Positions 15,076-30,852 are shown, numbered from the stretch's first letter. The stretch: 55,073 bases of DNA from JBJXHG01 sp046160865 (GCA_046160865.1 JBJXHG010000003.1:1-55073), one strand, 5' to 3'. Numbers and translations: made by a program. The notes: generated by a model from the sequence alone, not told the origin.

Positions 15076-17133
15076 TCAGTGCCAGACCAGCCCGCGGCTC
15101 TCGAGGTCGGATTCCGGTACCGCGCGGTAGTCGGCGGGCACCATCGAAAAGCTCGCGCGCCCCTGAGAGAGTGAGCGCACGGCGGTCGAGTAGCCGAACA
15201 TCTTCGAGAGCGCCACCCGCCCGAACAACGTTCGCAAACCGCCGTCGGCGCGCACGTCCGCGACCTCCGCGCGGCGGCTGTTGAGGTCGGCCAGAATGCC
15301 GCTCGAGAACTCGGCCGGGCACTGGATCTCGAACGTCATCCACGGCTCGAGCAACCCGACGTTCGCGCCGGCGAGCGCCGCGCGCAGCGCTTGGCTCGCC
15401 GCCTGCGCGAACGCGGCCTCGGCGTCGCGGCGCGGGTCGCTCGCGCCGCCGGTGACGCGCAGGCTCGATCGGATCAGCGCGAAACCGAAGCGCGGTCCGC
15501 TCAGCGCCTCGAGCGCGAGCGTCTGCCGCACCGCGCTGCGCAACGCGACCGGGACCCTACAATCGTCCGCGAACTCGATCGACACCGAGCCGTCCTCGTC
15601 GCTCGGCTCGACGGTCACCTCGACCTCGCCGAAGACGTCCTTGCCGGCCAGAACGCGGTCCACGCGCGCGCGAGCGACGGCCGGCCCGCGCACGGACTCG
15701 CGATACGCGACGCGCGGCGCACCGATGTTGGGCTTGACATGGAAGTCGCTCTCGAGGCGGTGCATCACGACTTCGAGGTGCAGCTCCCCCATCCCCGAGA
15801 TCAGCCACTGACCGGTCTCCGAATCCTCGCGCACGTGGAACGTCGGATCTTCGTGCGCGAGCCGCTCGAGCGCGGCGTGCAGCTTGTCGCGCTCGGCTGC
15901 CGAAGCCGGCTCGATCACGAGCACCATCACCGGCGCCGGAAACTTGGGGTTCTCGAGCACGATCGGCGCGCCCTTCTCGCACAGCGTGTCGCCCGTCGCG
16001 GTGAACTTGCAACCGACGAGCCCGACGATCTCGCCGGGACCCGCACGCTCGAGCGCGACACCGGCGTCGGCATGCATGCGGAGGATCCGGCCGATGCGCT
16101 CGGTCTTCTTCGTGCGCGGATTGAGGAGCTGCATCCCCGGCTCGATCGTGCCCGAGTACACGCGCGCGAAGGTCAGGTCGCCGTACGGCAGCACTTGCAG
16201 CTTGAACGCGAGCGCGCACACGGGTGCGGACGGATCCGCGGGCCGCTCGAGCACCGCGCCGGTGCCGGGATCGCGGCCCTGCGTCGGCGGGAGGTCCGCC
16301 GGAGACGGCAAGTAGTCGACGACCGCGTCGAGCAGCGGCTGGATCCCGATGTTGCGCAGCGCGACGCCGGCGAAGACCGGCACGAGCGTGCCAGCGATCA
16401 CGCGCTTGCGCAGCGCCGCGCGCAGTGCCGCGACGTCTGGCTCACGCCCTTCGAGGAGCGCGCCGAGCACCGCCTCGTCGTCTTCGGAGAGCGCGTCCAA
16501 GAGCTCCGCGCGCAACACGCCGACCTCGTCGCGCGCATCTGCGGGCAGCGGGAACGCACGCGCGCGCGCAGGTGCGGCATCCGGGCGGAAGTCCCACGTC
16601 TCCTCGCTGATCAAATCGACCAGCGCGTACAGGGTGCCGCCGTCGTACAGCGGGTACTGCACCGGGATCGCGGGCGCATCCAACCGCGCGCGCAGATTCG
16701 CGACGGTGCGCAGGTAGCTCGCGCCGGCGCGGTCGAGCTTGTTCGCGAACGCGAGATACGGCACGCGGTGGCGCCGCATCTGACGCCACACCGTTTCCGA
16801 CTGCGCCTGCACCCCCATCACGGAGTCGAGCACGAGGATCGCGCCGTCGAGCACGCGTAGCGAGCGCTCGACCTCGACCGTGAAGTCGACGTGACCAGGT
16901 GTGTCGATCAGTTGAATCGTGTGGCCGCGCCACGGAATCGTCGTCGCCGCCGCCGTGATCGTGATGCCGCGCTCGCGCTCCTCCTGCATCCAATCGAGCA
17001 CAGCCGTGCCTTCGTCGACGTTGCCCATGCGGTGCTCGATCCCGGTGTCGAACAGGATCCGCTCCGACACGGTCGTCTTGCCGGCGTCGATGTGCGCGAC
17101 GATGCCGATGTTGCGCAGGCGCTCGAGTTCCAT
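15076..17133 (-). CDS. fusA: Elongation factor G family GTPase
   Basis: EF-G catalyses GTP-dependent translocation on the ribosome. The 685-residue product has all G motifs: AHIDAGKTT (G1) near residue 13, RGITITAAATT (G2), DTPGHVDF (G3) and NKLD (G4). Domain II and the domain III-V regions follow, with GMGELHLEVVMHRLESDF typical of EF-G. It sits between rpsG and rpsJ, the usual fusA site, but several core positions differ from classical EF-G (NKLD rather than NKMD). It may be the spd-type or mitochondrial-like EF-G found in planctomycetes, with another fusA elsewhere; this is inference. The ATG at 17133 gives the standard N-terminus. Confidence 0.9.
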   Translation of the reverse strand: MELERLRNIGIVAHIDAGKTTVSERILFDTGIEHRMGNVDEGTAVLDWMQEERERGITITAAATTIPWRGHTIQLIDTPGHVDFTVEVERSLRVLDGAILVLDSVMGVQAQSETVWRQMRRHRVPYLAFANKLDRAGASYLRTVANLRARLDAPAIPVQYPLYDGGTLYALVDLISEETWDFRPDAAPARARAFPLPADARDEVGVLRAELLDALSEDDEAVLGALLEGREPDVAALRAALRKRVIAGTLVPVFAGVALRNIGIQPLLDAVVDYLPSPADLPPTQGRDPGTGAVLERPADPSAPVCALAFKLQVLPYGDLTFARVYSGTIEPGMQLLNPRTKKTERIGRILRMHADAGVALERAGPGEIVGLVGCKFTATGDTLCEKGAPIVLENPKFPAPVMVLVIEPASAAERDKLHAALERLAHEDPTFHVREDSETGQWLISGMGELHLEVVMHRLESDFHVKPNIGAPRVAYRESVRGPAVARARVDRVLAGKDVFGEVEVTVEPSDEDGSVSIEFADDCRVPVALRSAVRQTLALEALSGPRFGFALIRSSLRVTGGASDPRRDAEAAFAQAASQALRAALAGANVGLLEPWMTFEIQCPAEFSSGILADLNSRRAEVADVRADGGLRTLFGRVALSKMFGYSTAVRSLSQGRASFSMVPADYRAVPESDLESRGLVWH

Positions 17134-17182
17134 GGCGCGACGAGCTTGCGGCAGCGTCCTGGACCGCGCAAGCGAGCCGAAG

Positions 17183-17212
17183 CACCGCCGCGTGTTGCCA
17201 CACGCGGCGGTG
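17183..17212. promoter_or_regulatory. Perfect 13-bp-stem hairpin in divergent intergenic region
   Basis: CACCGCCGCGTGT, loop TGCC, and the exact reverse complement form a 13-bp stem. It lies in the 94-base gap between two divergently oriented genes, EF-G (minus) and an exported protein (plus). Its right edge is three bases before the GAGG ribosome-binding site of the latter (start 17228). Because the flanking genes diverge, a terminator role for either is unlikely; an operator or 5' UTR structure is more plausible. Confidence 0.5.
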
Positions 17213-17227
17213 CGACTACGAGGCGGC

Positions 17228-18598
17228 ATGTGCTGCGTGCGCTCGCCCATATGGATCGTGATCGCCGGGCTCGTGCTCGCGAGTTCGCCGGCGACGGCCC
17301 CGCCGCAGGAACGCACGAGCTCGCTGCGACGGCTGTCGACAGCGCTCGACTCGATGACGCTCGCGAGCGATGCGGAGCTGCGCGCGGTCGAGCGCGCCGT
17401 CGTCGAGCTGCACACGATCCCGCCGTCGTGGAGCGTCCGAGCGCGGCGCGAGAACCACGCGTGGAAACCAGTGCGCGCGAACGGCGACGCGACCATCGTG
17501 AAGGTCGAGCTGGCGCACGCGCGGCTCGGCGGGCGTGCGCTCGAGCTGTCGACGTCGCTCGACGGCGAGTGGGTGCACGTCGGATCGATGCTGTTCATCG
17601 CGCAGGACGCGCGGACGAGATGGGCGCGCGAGCAGTACGCGATGCGCGCGCAGTTCTGGCCGCCGCGCGCGCTCGCACCAATGCTCATCGCGCTCGAGCG
17701 CGAGCTCGAGCACGCGCTCGGCCCCGACGATGTGCTCGAGTCCGTCGATCCGATGTCGGGCGATGCACGCGCCGACGATCCGTACGCGCGCGTGCTCGTG
17801 TGGGTCGCGAACGGCGCCACGCGGACGACCGCCGTCGGCGCGCTACCCCTTCCCCGCTCCTGTCGTCAGCAGCAACCGTATCCGGCCGGTGTGCATGGCA
17901 GGCGCGCGGCGGACTCCGTCATCGGCGAGCCCCTCACGACGGTGCGACTGCGAGACACCCTGGCACACATGCGGCACTTGCGCTCCACGATCGACGTCGG
18001 AGGCGACGTGCTCATGTCGAATCAGCCAGGCGTCGACGCGGCCATGCTCTGGTTGTCGAGTGAGCGGCGCGAGCGCGGCCTTCCGCCATCGATGCTCGGT
18101 CAGGTCCGGTGCAGCGCAGTGATCGATGCGCGGAGTCGCGGCACGCTATTCCAGCTCGGTGACGTTCGTGTGAGCGGTGCGACGTTGTCCGCGCTCGTGC
18201 GCGAGACACACGGCGCGGCGCGATCCTCCGGCGCGACGCTGCTCGCAGTGCTCGCGTTTCCGGCGCACGAAATCGAGCCCGCGACGATCGTCGCCGTGAC
18301 CACGCCCCAGACGAGCGACTTCGGCTCGCTCTCGGTCGTCGCATGCACCGCGTGGACGCTCGCAGACGACCGTTCGCTCCCGCCACCGCCCGCAGCATGG
18401 ACTACCGTCGCGATCCGTTGTGAACGCGCGCCTTTCGGTCGCCGTTGGACTATCGAGCTCGCGGACATCGGAAAGCTCGCGTTCGGCGCGAACGTTCCGC
18501 TGTTCTGCGACGTCGGTGTGGAGCCTCCCGCGCCGCCGACGCTGCGCGGACGCAGCGGCTTCGTGGTTGGTGGTATCGCGCTGAACGCCGTGCGATGA
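17228..18598 (+). CDS. Exported protein of unknown function
   Basis: I do not recognise this family. The 456-residue product begins with a clear signal peptide: MCCVRSPIWIVIAGLVLASS then PATA, with a likely cleavage after ATA near residue 24. The mature part has no membrane segment and no motif I can name; it is rich in Arg, Ala and acidic residues, with two or three cysteines late in the chain. I chose the ATG at 17228 because it directly gives the signal peptide and has GAGG five bases upstream; the frame is open further upstream but overlaps EF-G. It is the only plus-strand gene within the translation locus, and converges on the Tsr3-like gene with a 9-base gap. Confidence 0.65.
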   Translation: MCCVRSPIWIVIAGLVLASSPATAPPQERTSSLRRLSTALDSMTLASDAELRAVERAVVELHTIPPSWSVRARRENHAWKPVRANGDATIVKVELAHARLGGRALELSTSLDGEWVHVGSMLFIAQDARTRWAREQYAMRAQFWPPRALAPMLIALERELEHALGPDDVLESVDPMSGDARADDPYARVLVWVANGATRTTAVGALPLPRSCRQQQPYPAGVHGRRAADSVIGEPLTTVRLRDTLAHMRHLRSTIDVGGDVLMSNQPGVDAAMLWLSSERRERGLPPSMLGQVRCSAVIDARSRGTLFQLGDVRVSGATLSALVRETHGAARSSGATLLAVLAFPAHEIEPATIVAVTTPQTSDFGSLSVVACTAWTLADDRSLPPPPAAWTTVAIRCERAPFGRRWTIELADIGKLAFGANVPLFCDVGVEPPAPPTLRGRSGFVVGGIALNAVR

Positions 18599-18607
18599 GC
18601 GTGCGCG

Positions 18608-19120
18608 TCAGCGCGCGAGCATCGGATTGAGGCGCAGGAACTCGGCCCGCCAGCGGTAGTGCTCGAGCAACTCGTCGTGCGGCTCACCGAGCAGCGCGAC
18701 GGCCGCGTACAGCGCTTCGATCGACGCGAGTCCGGCGCTCGGATCGGCGAACGTGCGGCTCTTGCGCGGATACGCGGTGACGAGAGCCGGCAACCGCCGC
18801 AGGATCGGCTCGCCGTCGACCGTCGCACGCAGCGCGTCGACCTTGCGCCACGCGCAATCGATGAGGAGCAATCCGTGACCACGATCGGCGTCGGAGAGCT
18901 CCGGCCCGTCGACGTGCAGCAGCACGCGGCCGGCGGCGTCGACGCGGCGATCGCCGCGGTACGTCACGAAGCGCACGCCGCTCATGCCGTGGAGCGGCGT
19001 CAGAGAACACTTCTTCGCCGACTCGCGCGGATCGCGCAGGATCAATATGTCGAGAGGACGCGTTGGCGTCCTCTCGAGTTCGCGCGAAGTCACGGAGCTC
19101 ACCGGGGCATCGCGGCACAC
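18608..19120 (-). CDS. Tsr3-like rRNA aminocarboxypropyltransferase (DUF367-type)
   Basis: Tsr3 proteins transfer the aminocarboxypropyl group of SAM to rRNA in archaea and eukaryotes. The 170-residue product shows the whole family pattern: LILRDPRESAKKCS (equivalent to the D-P-KKCT motif of the RLI-type N-terminal part), then LSDADRGHGLLLIDCAWRKV (the S-x-x-D and DCSW region), then ILRRLPALVTAYP and the C-terminal STRUCTURE-like SIEALYAAVALLGEP ... HYRWRAEFLRLN. The start is uncertain: a GTG at 19120 opens the frame within a tandem repeat, while GTGs at 19102 and 19093 and a TTG at 19045 are also in frame. It lies directly downstream of rpsG, so it is probably the last gene of the str transcript. 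The call comes from motif reading only. Confidence 0.65.
   Translation of the reverse strand: MCRDAPVSSVTSRELERTPTRPLDILILRDPRESAKKCSLTPLHGMSGVRFVTYRGDRRVDAAGRVLLHVDGPELSDADRGHGLLLIDCAWRKVDALRATVDGEPILRRLPALVTAYPRKSRTFADPSAGLASIEALYAAVALLGEPHDELLEHYRWRAEFLRLNPMLAR
19051..19076 (-). other. 11-bp-stem hairpin downstream of rpsG
   Basis: CGAGAGGACGC, loop GTTG, and the exact reverse complement form an 11-bp stem. It lies about 95 bases after the rpsG stop. It overlaps the first codons of the Tsr3-like gene if that gene starts at a GTG, or lies just before it if it starts at the TTG at 19045. No T run follows on the minus strand, so it is a weak candidate for a terminator; mRNA processing or attenuation is possible. 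Confidence 0.45.
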
Positions 19121-19165
19121 AAGCGCGCCGCTGGGTCATCGCGGCACACAAGCGCGCCGCTGGGA
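19108..19165. repeat. Two-unit 29-bp tandem repeat after rpsG
   Basis: The unit CATCGCGGCACACAAGCGCG followed by CCGCTGGGT occurs twice in direct succession (19108-19136 and 19137-19165), differing only at the last base. Each unit contains GCGGC and GCCGC, which can pair as a small hairpin. It ends six bases before the rpsG stop codon. On the minus strand the unit contains CCAGCGGCG, which also occurs in the tandem repeat at 50516-50569. Confidence 0.8.
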
Positions 19166-19170
19166 CACAC

Positions 19171-19647
19171 CTAGCTCGCGTAGTGGCTGTACGCCTTGTT
19201 GGCTTCCGCCATCTTGTGGACGTTTTCCTTCCACTGCACGGACGCGCCCGTGCCGAGGTAGGCGTCGTGCAGCTCTTCGGCCAGACGCTTCGCCATCGGC
19301 TTGCCCTTCTTCTTGCGCGCGTTGTCGACGAGCCAGCGAATCGCGAGCGATTGCTGGCGGTGCCGACGCACTTCCCGCGGCACTTGGTAGTTCGCGCCGC
19401 CGACGCGCTTGCTGCGCACTTCGACCATCGGCCGCACGTTCTCGATCGCGCGGTTGAAGATGTCGGCTTGGTCCTGCACGTCGGTCAGGCGCTTGTGCGC
19501 GAGATCGAGGGCCTCGTAGAAGATGCCTTGCGCGGTCGCGCGCTTTCCGCTCCACATGATCTTGTTGATGATCTTGGTAGCGAGCATCGAGTTGAACTTC
19601 GGATCCGGACGCAGGAGCGCGGCGGTCGACTTGTAGTTGCGGGGCAT
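19171..19647 (-). CDS. rpsG: 30S ribosomal protein S7 (uS7)
   Basis: S7 initiates assembly of the 30S head and, in E. coli, represses the str operon. The 158-residue product starts MPRNYKSTAALLRPDPKFNS and has FNRAIENVRPMVEVRSKRVG and ANYQVPREVRRHRQQSLAIR WLV, all diagnostic. The C-terminus ends KAYSHYAS. It follows rpsL after 18 bases. Confidence 0.97.
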   Translation of the reverse strand: MPRNYKSTAALLRPDPKFNSMLATKIINKIMWSGKRATAQGIFYEALDLAHKRLTDVQDQADIFNRAIENVRPMVEVRSKRVGGANYQVPREVRRHRQQSLAIRWLVDNARKKKGKPMAKRLAEELHDAYLGTGASVQWKENVHKMAEANKAYSHYAS

Positions 19648-19665
19648 AGGATTGCTCTCTGCGGT

Positions 19666-20040
19666 CTACTTCTTCGGACGCTTCGTACCGTACTTCGAAC
19701 GGCTCTTCGTGCGGCCGTCGACACCCGACGTGTCGAGCGTTCCGCGCAGGATGTGGTAGCGCACGCCGGGCAAGTCGCGCACGCGACCGCCGCGCACGAG
19801 CACGACCGAGTGCTCCTGCAGGTTGTGGCCTTCACCCGGGATGTAGCAGGTGATCTCCTTGCCGTTCGAAAGCCGCACCCGCGCAACTTTGCGCAACGCG
19901 GAGTTCGGCTTCTTCGGGGTCTGCGTCTTCACGACCAGGCAAACGCCACGCTTCTGCGCGCACTTGTCGAGCACGGGAGACTTCGAGCGCTTGATGACCT
20001 TCTGACGGCCCTTGCGCACCAATTGATTGATCGTCGGCAT
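19666..20040 (-). CDS. rpsL: 30S ribosomal protein S12 (uS12)
   Basis: S12 monitors codon-anticodon pairing in the decoding centre and is the main target of streptomycin-resistance mutations. The 124-residue product starts MPTINQLVRKGRQKVIKRSK and keeps TPKKPNSALRKVARVRLSNG, with Lys43 and Lys44 intact. The second resistance hot spot reads GGRVRDLPGVRYH, so residue 88 is Arg where E. coli and M. tuberculosis have Lys. It is the first gene of the str operon, with its own promoter in the rpoC-rpsL gap. Confidence 0.98.
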   Translation of the reverse strand: MPTINQLVRKGRQKVIKRSKSPVLDKCAQKRGVCLVVKTQTPKKPNSALRKVARVRLSNGKEITCYIPGEGHNLQEHSVVLVRGGRVRDLPGVRYHILRGTLDTSGVDGRTKSRSKYGTKRPKK

Positions 20041-20095
20041 TCCTGGTCAGTCCTTCGGCTCGAGCCCGCGAGCGGGGCGGGAAAAGGCGGCGAGC

Positions 20096-20123
20096 ATTCT
20101 AGAGGCGCACATCAGGCGGTCAA
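20096..20123 (-). promoter_or_regulatory. Sigma70-type promoter of the str operon (rpsL-rpsG)
   Basis: On the minus strand TTGACC (20118-20123) is followed after 16 bases by TAGAAT (20096-20101). The site lies in the 97-base gap between the rpsL start and the rpoC stop and reads into rpsL. The order on the minus strand is rpoC, promoter, rpsL, so rpsL can be expressed separately from rpoBC. Both hexamers match the consensus well and the rest of the gap is GC-rich. Confidence 0.75.
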
Positions 20124-20137
20124 GCCGAGGCACCCGC

Positions 20138-24496
<4,359 letters not shown>

Positions 24497-24506
24497 CGGA
24501 GTCTCC

Positions 24507-28226
<3,720 letters not shown>

Positions 28227-28629
28227 GGCGACCCACGAGAGTGCAGCAGCTGGATCGCGATTCACGGATCCCAGCCGAACTGGCGAGTTGGGTTGAACTC
28301 TGGCGGCGCGCGAGCCGGACCTGGTCCGAACGACGCGCACCGCTGACGACGAAGTGAAGGGGCGGGCAGTAGCGGCTAGGCCCGAACGCGCCTTGGGGGG
28401 GCCCGGACCTCCCCACTCGATGTTGACTTTGGCGCTGGCGACCTAGGCGACGTTGCCGGACGGAATGCTCGAAGCGGCGGGGCGGCGAGACCTCGCTCTC
28501 GGGCGCGGCAGCGGCCCCCCTCGAAACGCGGATCGTCCGCCGAGAGAGGCAGCTGCAATGTGGGACCAAACTCCCATCTTGGAAGCCAGTCCGCAATCCC
28601 CGAACGCGATCGGGCCCTGCAAGGACCAA
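28227..28629 (-). other. Long rplL-rpoB intergenic region, no gene seen
   Basis: This 403-base gap separates rplL from rpoB on the minus strand. It holds no convincing coding frame, and I found no promoter with both hexamers. It contains a run of seven G near 28395 and several short GC-rich inverted segments but no clear terminator with a T tract. In many bacteria this gap carries an attenuator and RNase III site controlling rpoB relative to rplL; that role here is inference from position. Confidence 0.5.
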
Positions 28630-29034
28630 TCAGGCCAGCTTGACTTTGCCGCCTGCGGCCTCGAGTTGCGCCTTGATCGCGTTCGCTTCGTCCTTCGTGA
28701 CGCCGGACTTCACGGTCTTCGGCGCACCTTCGACGAGATCCTTCGCTTCCTTCAATCCGAGCCCGGTGATCGCGCGCACTTCTTTGATCACGCCGATCTT
28801 CTTGTCGCCGGCGTTCTCGAGGACGACATCGAACGACGTCTTCTCTTCGGCCGCGGCAGGTGCACCACCGCCGCCCGCGGGCGCGGCCGCGGCCGCGGCC
28901 GGAGCCGCTGCGCTGACGCCCCAGTGGGCTTCGAGGTGCTTCACGATCTTCGAGGCTTCGAGCAGCGTCAGCTTGTCGAGGTCGTTGACGATGGTCTGGA
29001 GCTTCGGCTCCAGTTCGACGGTGGTTTCGGACAT
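28630..29034 (-). CDS. rplL: 50S ribosomal protein L7/L12 (bL12)
   Basis: L12 forms the mobile stalk dimers that recruit translation GTPases. The 134-residue product has the N-terminal dimerisation helices (NDLDKLTLLEASKIVKHLEA), an Ala/Gly/Pro-rich hinge and the C-terminal globular domain with KTSFDVVLENAGDKKIGVIK and EVRAITGLGLKEAKDLVEGA. The hinge coding region is extremely GC-rich. It lies 79 bases after rplJ. Confidence 0.97.
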   Translation of the reverse strand: MSETTVELEPKLQTIVNDLDKLTLLEASKIVKHLEAHWGVSAAAPAAAAAAPAGGGGAPAAAEEKTSFDVVLENAGDKKIGVIKEVRAITGLGLKEAKDLVEGAPKTVKSGVTKDEANAIKAQLEAAGGKVKLA

Positions 29035-29113
29035 GGTTCGGATGCCTTTGGGTCTGAGATGAGGTGATCGGTGAACCCCGCTGCGTTCGCCGGAGCGCGC
29101 GGCGGGTGGACGG

Positions 29114-29662
29114 TCAAGCGGCGGGAGCGGCCCCGCTTTGGACTTCGAGCTGATCGACGCGCGCCTTCAAGACACGCGCGAGGCCGGACGGCGTCGCCGC
29201 GAGCACGGTCGCAAGACCGCGCGCGGGACCGCTGAGGCAGCCCAGGATCTTGCTGTTCAGTGTGTTGCGATCGGGCACGTTGGCGAGCGCCGCGGCGTCC
29301 GACGGGCTGAGCAGGTTGCCTTCGAGGACGCCGGCGCGGATCTGCACCTTGCCGATCTTCTTCACTTCGGCCGACGTGAAGATCTTCGCGGCGTGGATCG
29401 CAGCCTCGGGTGCGCCGTACGCGATCGCGACGTTGCCTTCGAGCGACTTCGCGTCGAGCTCGAAGCCCCGATTCGCGAGCACGCGTCGCGCGAGCGAGTT
29501 GCGCACCATGCGCAACTCGGCGCCCTTCGAAGCGAGCTGATTGCGCAGTGACTCGGTTTCCTTGACGGTCAGTCCGCCGAAGGAGACGAGGACGATGCCT
29601 TCCGCTTTGCCGAGCTCTCGCTCGAGCTCGGCGAAGACCAATCGATTGACGAGATTAGGCAT
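29114..29662 (-). CDS. rplJ: 50S ribosomal protein L10 (uL10)
   Basis: L10 is the base of the L12 stalk. The 182-residue product has VLVSFGGLTVKETESLRNQL and AELRMVRNSLARRVL, typical of the N-terminal RNA-binding domain, and a C-terminal helix for binding L12. The ATG overlaps the end of rplA by eight bases, so there is no room for the autoregulatory L10 leader found upstream of rplJ in E. coli; any L10 feedback must act elsewhere. Confidence 0.96.
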   Translation of the reverse strand: MPNLVNRLVFAELERELGKAEGIVLVSFGGLTVKETESLRNQLASKGAELRMVRNSLARRVLANRGFELDAKSLEGNVAIAYGAPEAAIHAAKIFTSAEVKKIGKVQIRAGVLEGNLLSPSDAAALANVPDRNTLNSKILGCLSGPARGLATVLAATPSGLARVLKARVDQLEVQSGAAPAA

Positions 29663-30350
29663 GACTCATCTCCCAGGCGATGCGGACTCCGGGGCCCATG
29701 GTCGTGGAGAGGGAAATCTTGCGCAGGAAATCGCCCTTCACGGCGGGCGGGCGCAGGCTGGAAACGTGATCGAGGAACGCCTTCAAATTGGCGCCCAGGT
29801 CGTCGGCCGAGAACGAGCGCTTGCCGAGCGCGGCGTGCACGTTGCCGCCCGCGTCGGTGCGGAACTCGACCTTGCCCGCCTTGAATTCGCGCACGGCGGC
29901 CGCGACGTCGGTCGTCACGGTGCCGGACTTCGGACTCGGCATCTTGCCCTGCGGACCGAGCACTTTGCCGAGCTTGCCGACGTGCTTCATCATGTCCGGG
30001 CTCGTGATCACGACATCGAAGTCCATCCAACCGCCTTGAATGCGATCGGCGAGCTCTGCGGCTCCGACCTCGTCGGCGCCCGCGGTCTTCGCGGCGGTGG
30101 CCTTGTCACCTTCGGCGAAGACGATCACTCGGACCTTCTTCCCGAGCCCCTTCGGCAGCGACACGGCACCGCGGACCAACTGATCCGTCTTGCGCGGATC
30201 GATGCCGAGGCGAATCACGACCTCGACCGATTCGTCGAACTTCGCCGGAGGCAGGCTCTTGATCAGCTGCAACGCCTCTTGCGGCTCGTATGTCTTGTTG
30301 CGGTCGACCTTGGCCGACGCTTGTTCGTAGCGCTTGCTGTGCTTGACCAT
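29655..30350 (-). CDS. rplA: 50S ribosomal protein L1 (uL1)
   Basis: L1 forms the mobile stalk at the E site and in many bacteria represses the rplKA message. The 231-residue product has TYEPQEALQLIKSLPPAKFD, VRVIVFAEGDKA and the diagnostic VLGPQGKMPSPKSGTVTTDV. It starts four bases after rplK stops and overlaps rplJ, so rplK-rplA-rplJ form a tight block. Confidence 0.97.
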   Translation of the reverse strand: MVKHSKRYEQASAKVDRNKTYEPQEALQLIKSLPPAKFDESVEVVIRLGIDPRKTDQLVRGAVSLPKGLGKKVRVIVFAEGDKATAAKTAGADEVGAAELADRIQGGWMDFDVVITSPDMMKHVGKLGKVLGPQGKMPSPKSGTVTTDVAAAVREFKAGKVEFRTDAGGNVHAALGKRSFSADDLGANLKAFLDHVSSLRPPAVKGDFLRKISLSTTMGPGVRIAWEMSHA

Positions 30351-30354
30351 CGGA

Positions 30355-30780
30355 TCAGCCCTCGACCTTGATGCCGGACGACCGCGCGGTGCCTTCGACG
30401 ATCCGACAGGCCGCGGCGAGATCGCGCGCGTTCAGGTCCTTGAGCTTGATCTTCGCGATCTCCTCGACCTGAGCCTTCGTGACCTTACCGACCGTTTCTG
30501 TGCCGACCGCACCGGCGCCCTTCTCGACGCCGGCAAACTTCTTGAGCAACACCGCGGCCGGAGGCGACTTCAGGATGAAGTCGAACGAGCGGTCTTTGTA
30601 GACCGTGATCTCGACTGGGATGATGAGCCCCTGATCCTTGCGCGTGGCGTCGTTGAACTGCTTGACGAACGCGGCGATGTTCACGCCGTGCGCGCCGAGA
30701 GCGGGTCCGACCGGGGGCGCCGGCGTCGCTTGTCCCGCGGGACATTGCAGCTTGATCTTGGCTGTGACTTCTTTGGCCAT
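30355..30780 (-). CDS. rplK: 50S ribosomal protein L11 (uL11)
   Basis: L11 belongs to the GTPase-associated centre and is the thiostrepton target. The 141-residue product has the N-terminal AKIKLQCPAGQATPAPPVGP and ALGAHGVNIAAFVKQFNDAT, with the proline-rich segment, and the C-terminal rRNA-binding domain with KIKLKDLNARDLAAACRIVE GTARSSGI. It lies 72 bases after nusG. Confidence 0.97.
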   Translation of the reverse strand: MAKEVTAKIKLQCPAGQATPAPPVGPALGAHGVNIAAFVKQFNDATRKDQGLIIPVEITVYKDRSFDFILKSPPAAVLLKKFAGVEKGAGAVGTETVGKVTKAQVEEIAKIKLKDLNARDLAAACRIVEGTARSSGIKVEG

Positions 30781-30810
30781 TTGATTTCTCGTTGCGGCTC
30801 GAGACGGTCA

Positions 30811-30829
30811 CGCGGATGCAGCATCCGCG
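30811..30829 (-). promoter_or_regulatory. Hairpin in nusG-rplK gap
   Basis: CGCGGATGCAGCATCCGCG is a 19-base perfect inverted repeat around a single A, realistically an 8-bp stem with a 3-base loop. It lies about 30 bases upstream of rplK on the minus strand. L1 represses rplKA through an mRNA site in this position in other bacteria; whether this hairpin belongs to such a site cannot be told from sequence. Confidence 0.4.
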
Positions 30830-30852
30830 CGCTCCGTTCGATGGCTTGGGGC

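Noticed and set aside
19108..19165. CRISPR array
   Set aside because: Only two directly adjacent units with no spacers, and no cas genes in the window.
29655..29740. L10(L12)4 autoregulatory leader upstream of rplJ
   Set aside because: rplJ overlaps rplA, so there is no leader, and no kink-turn-like structure was recognised in the rplA end.
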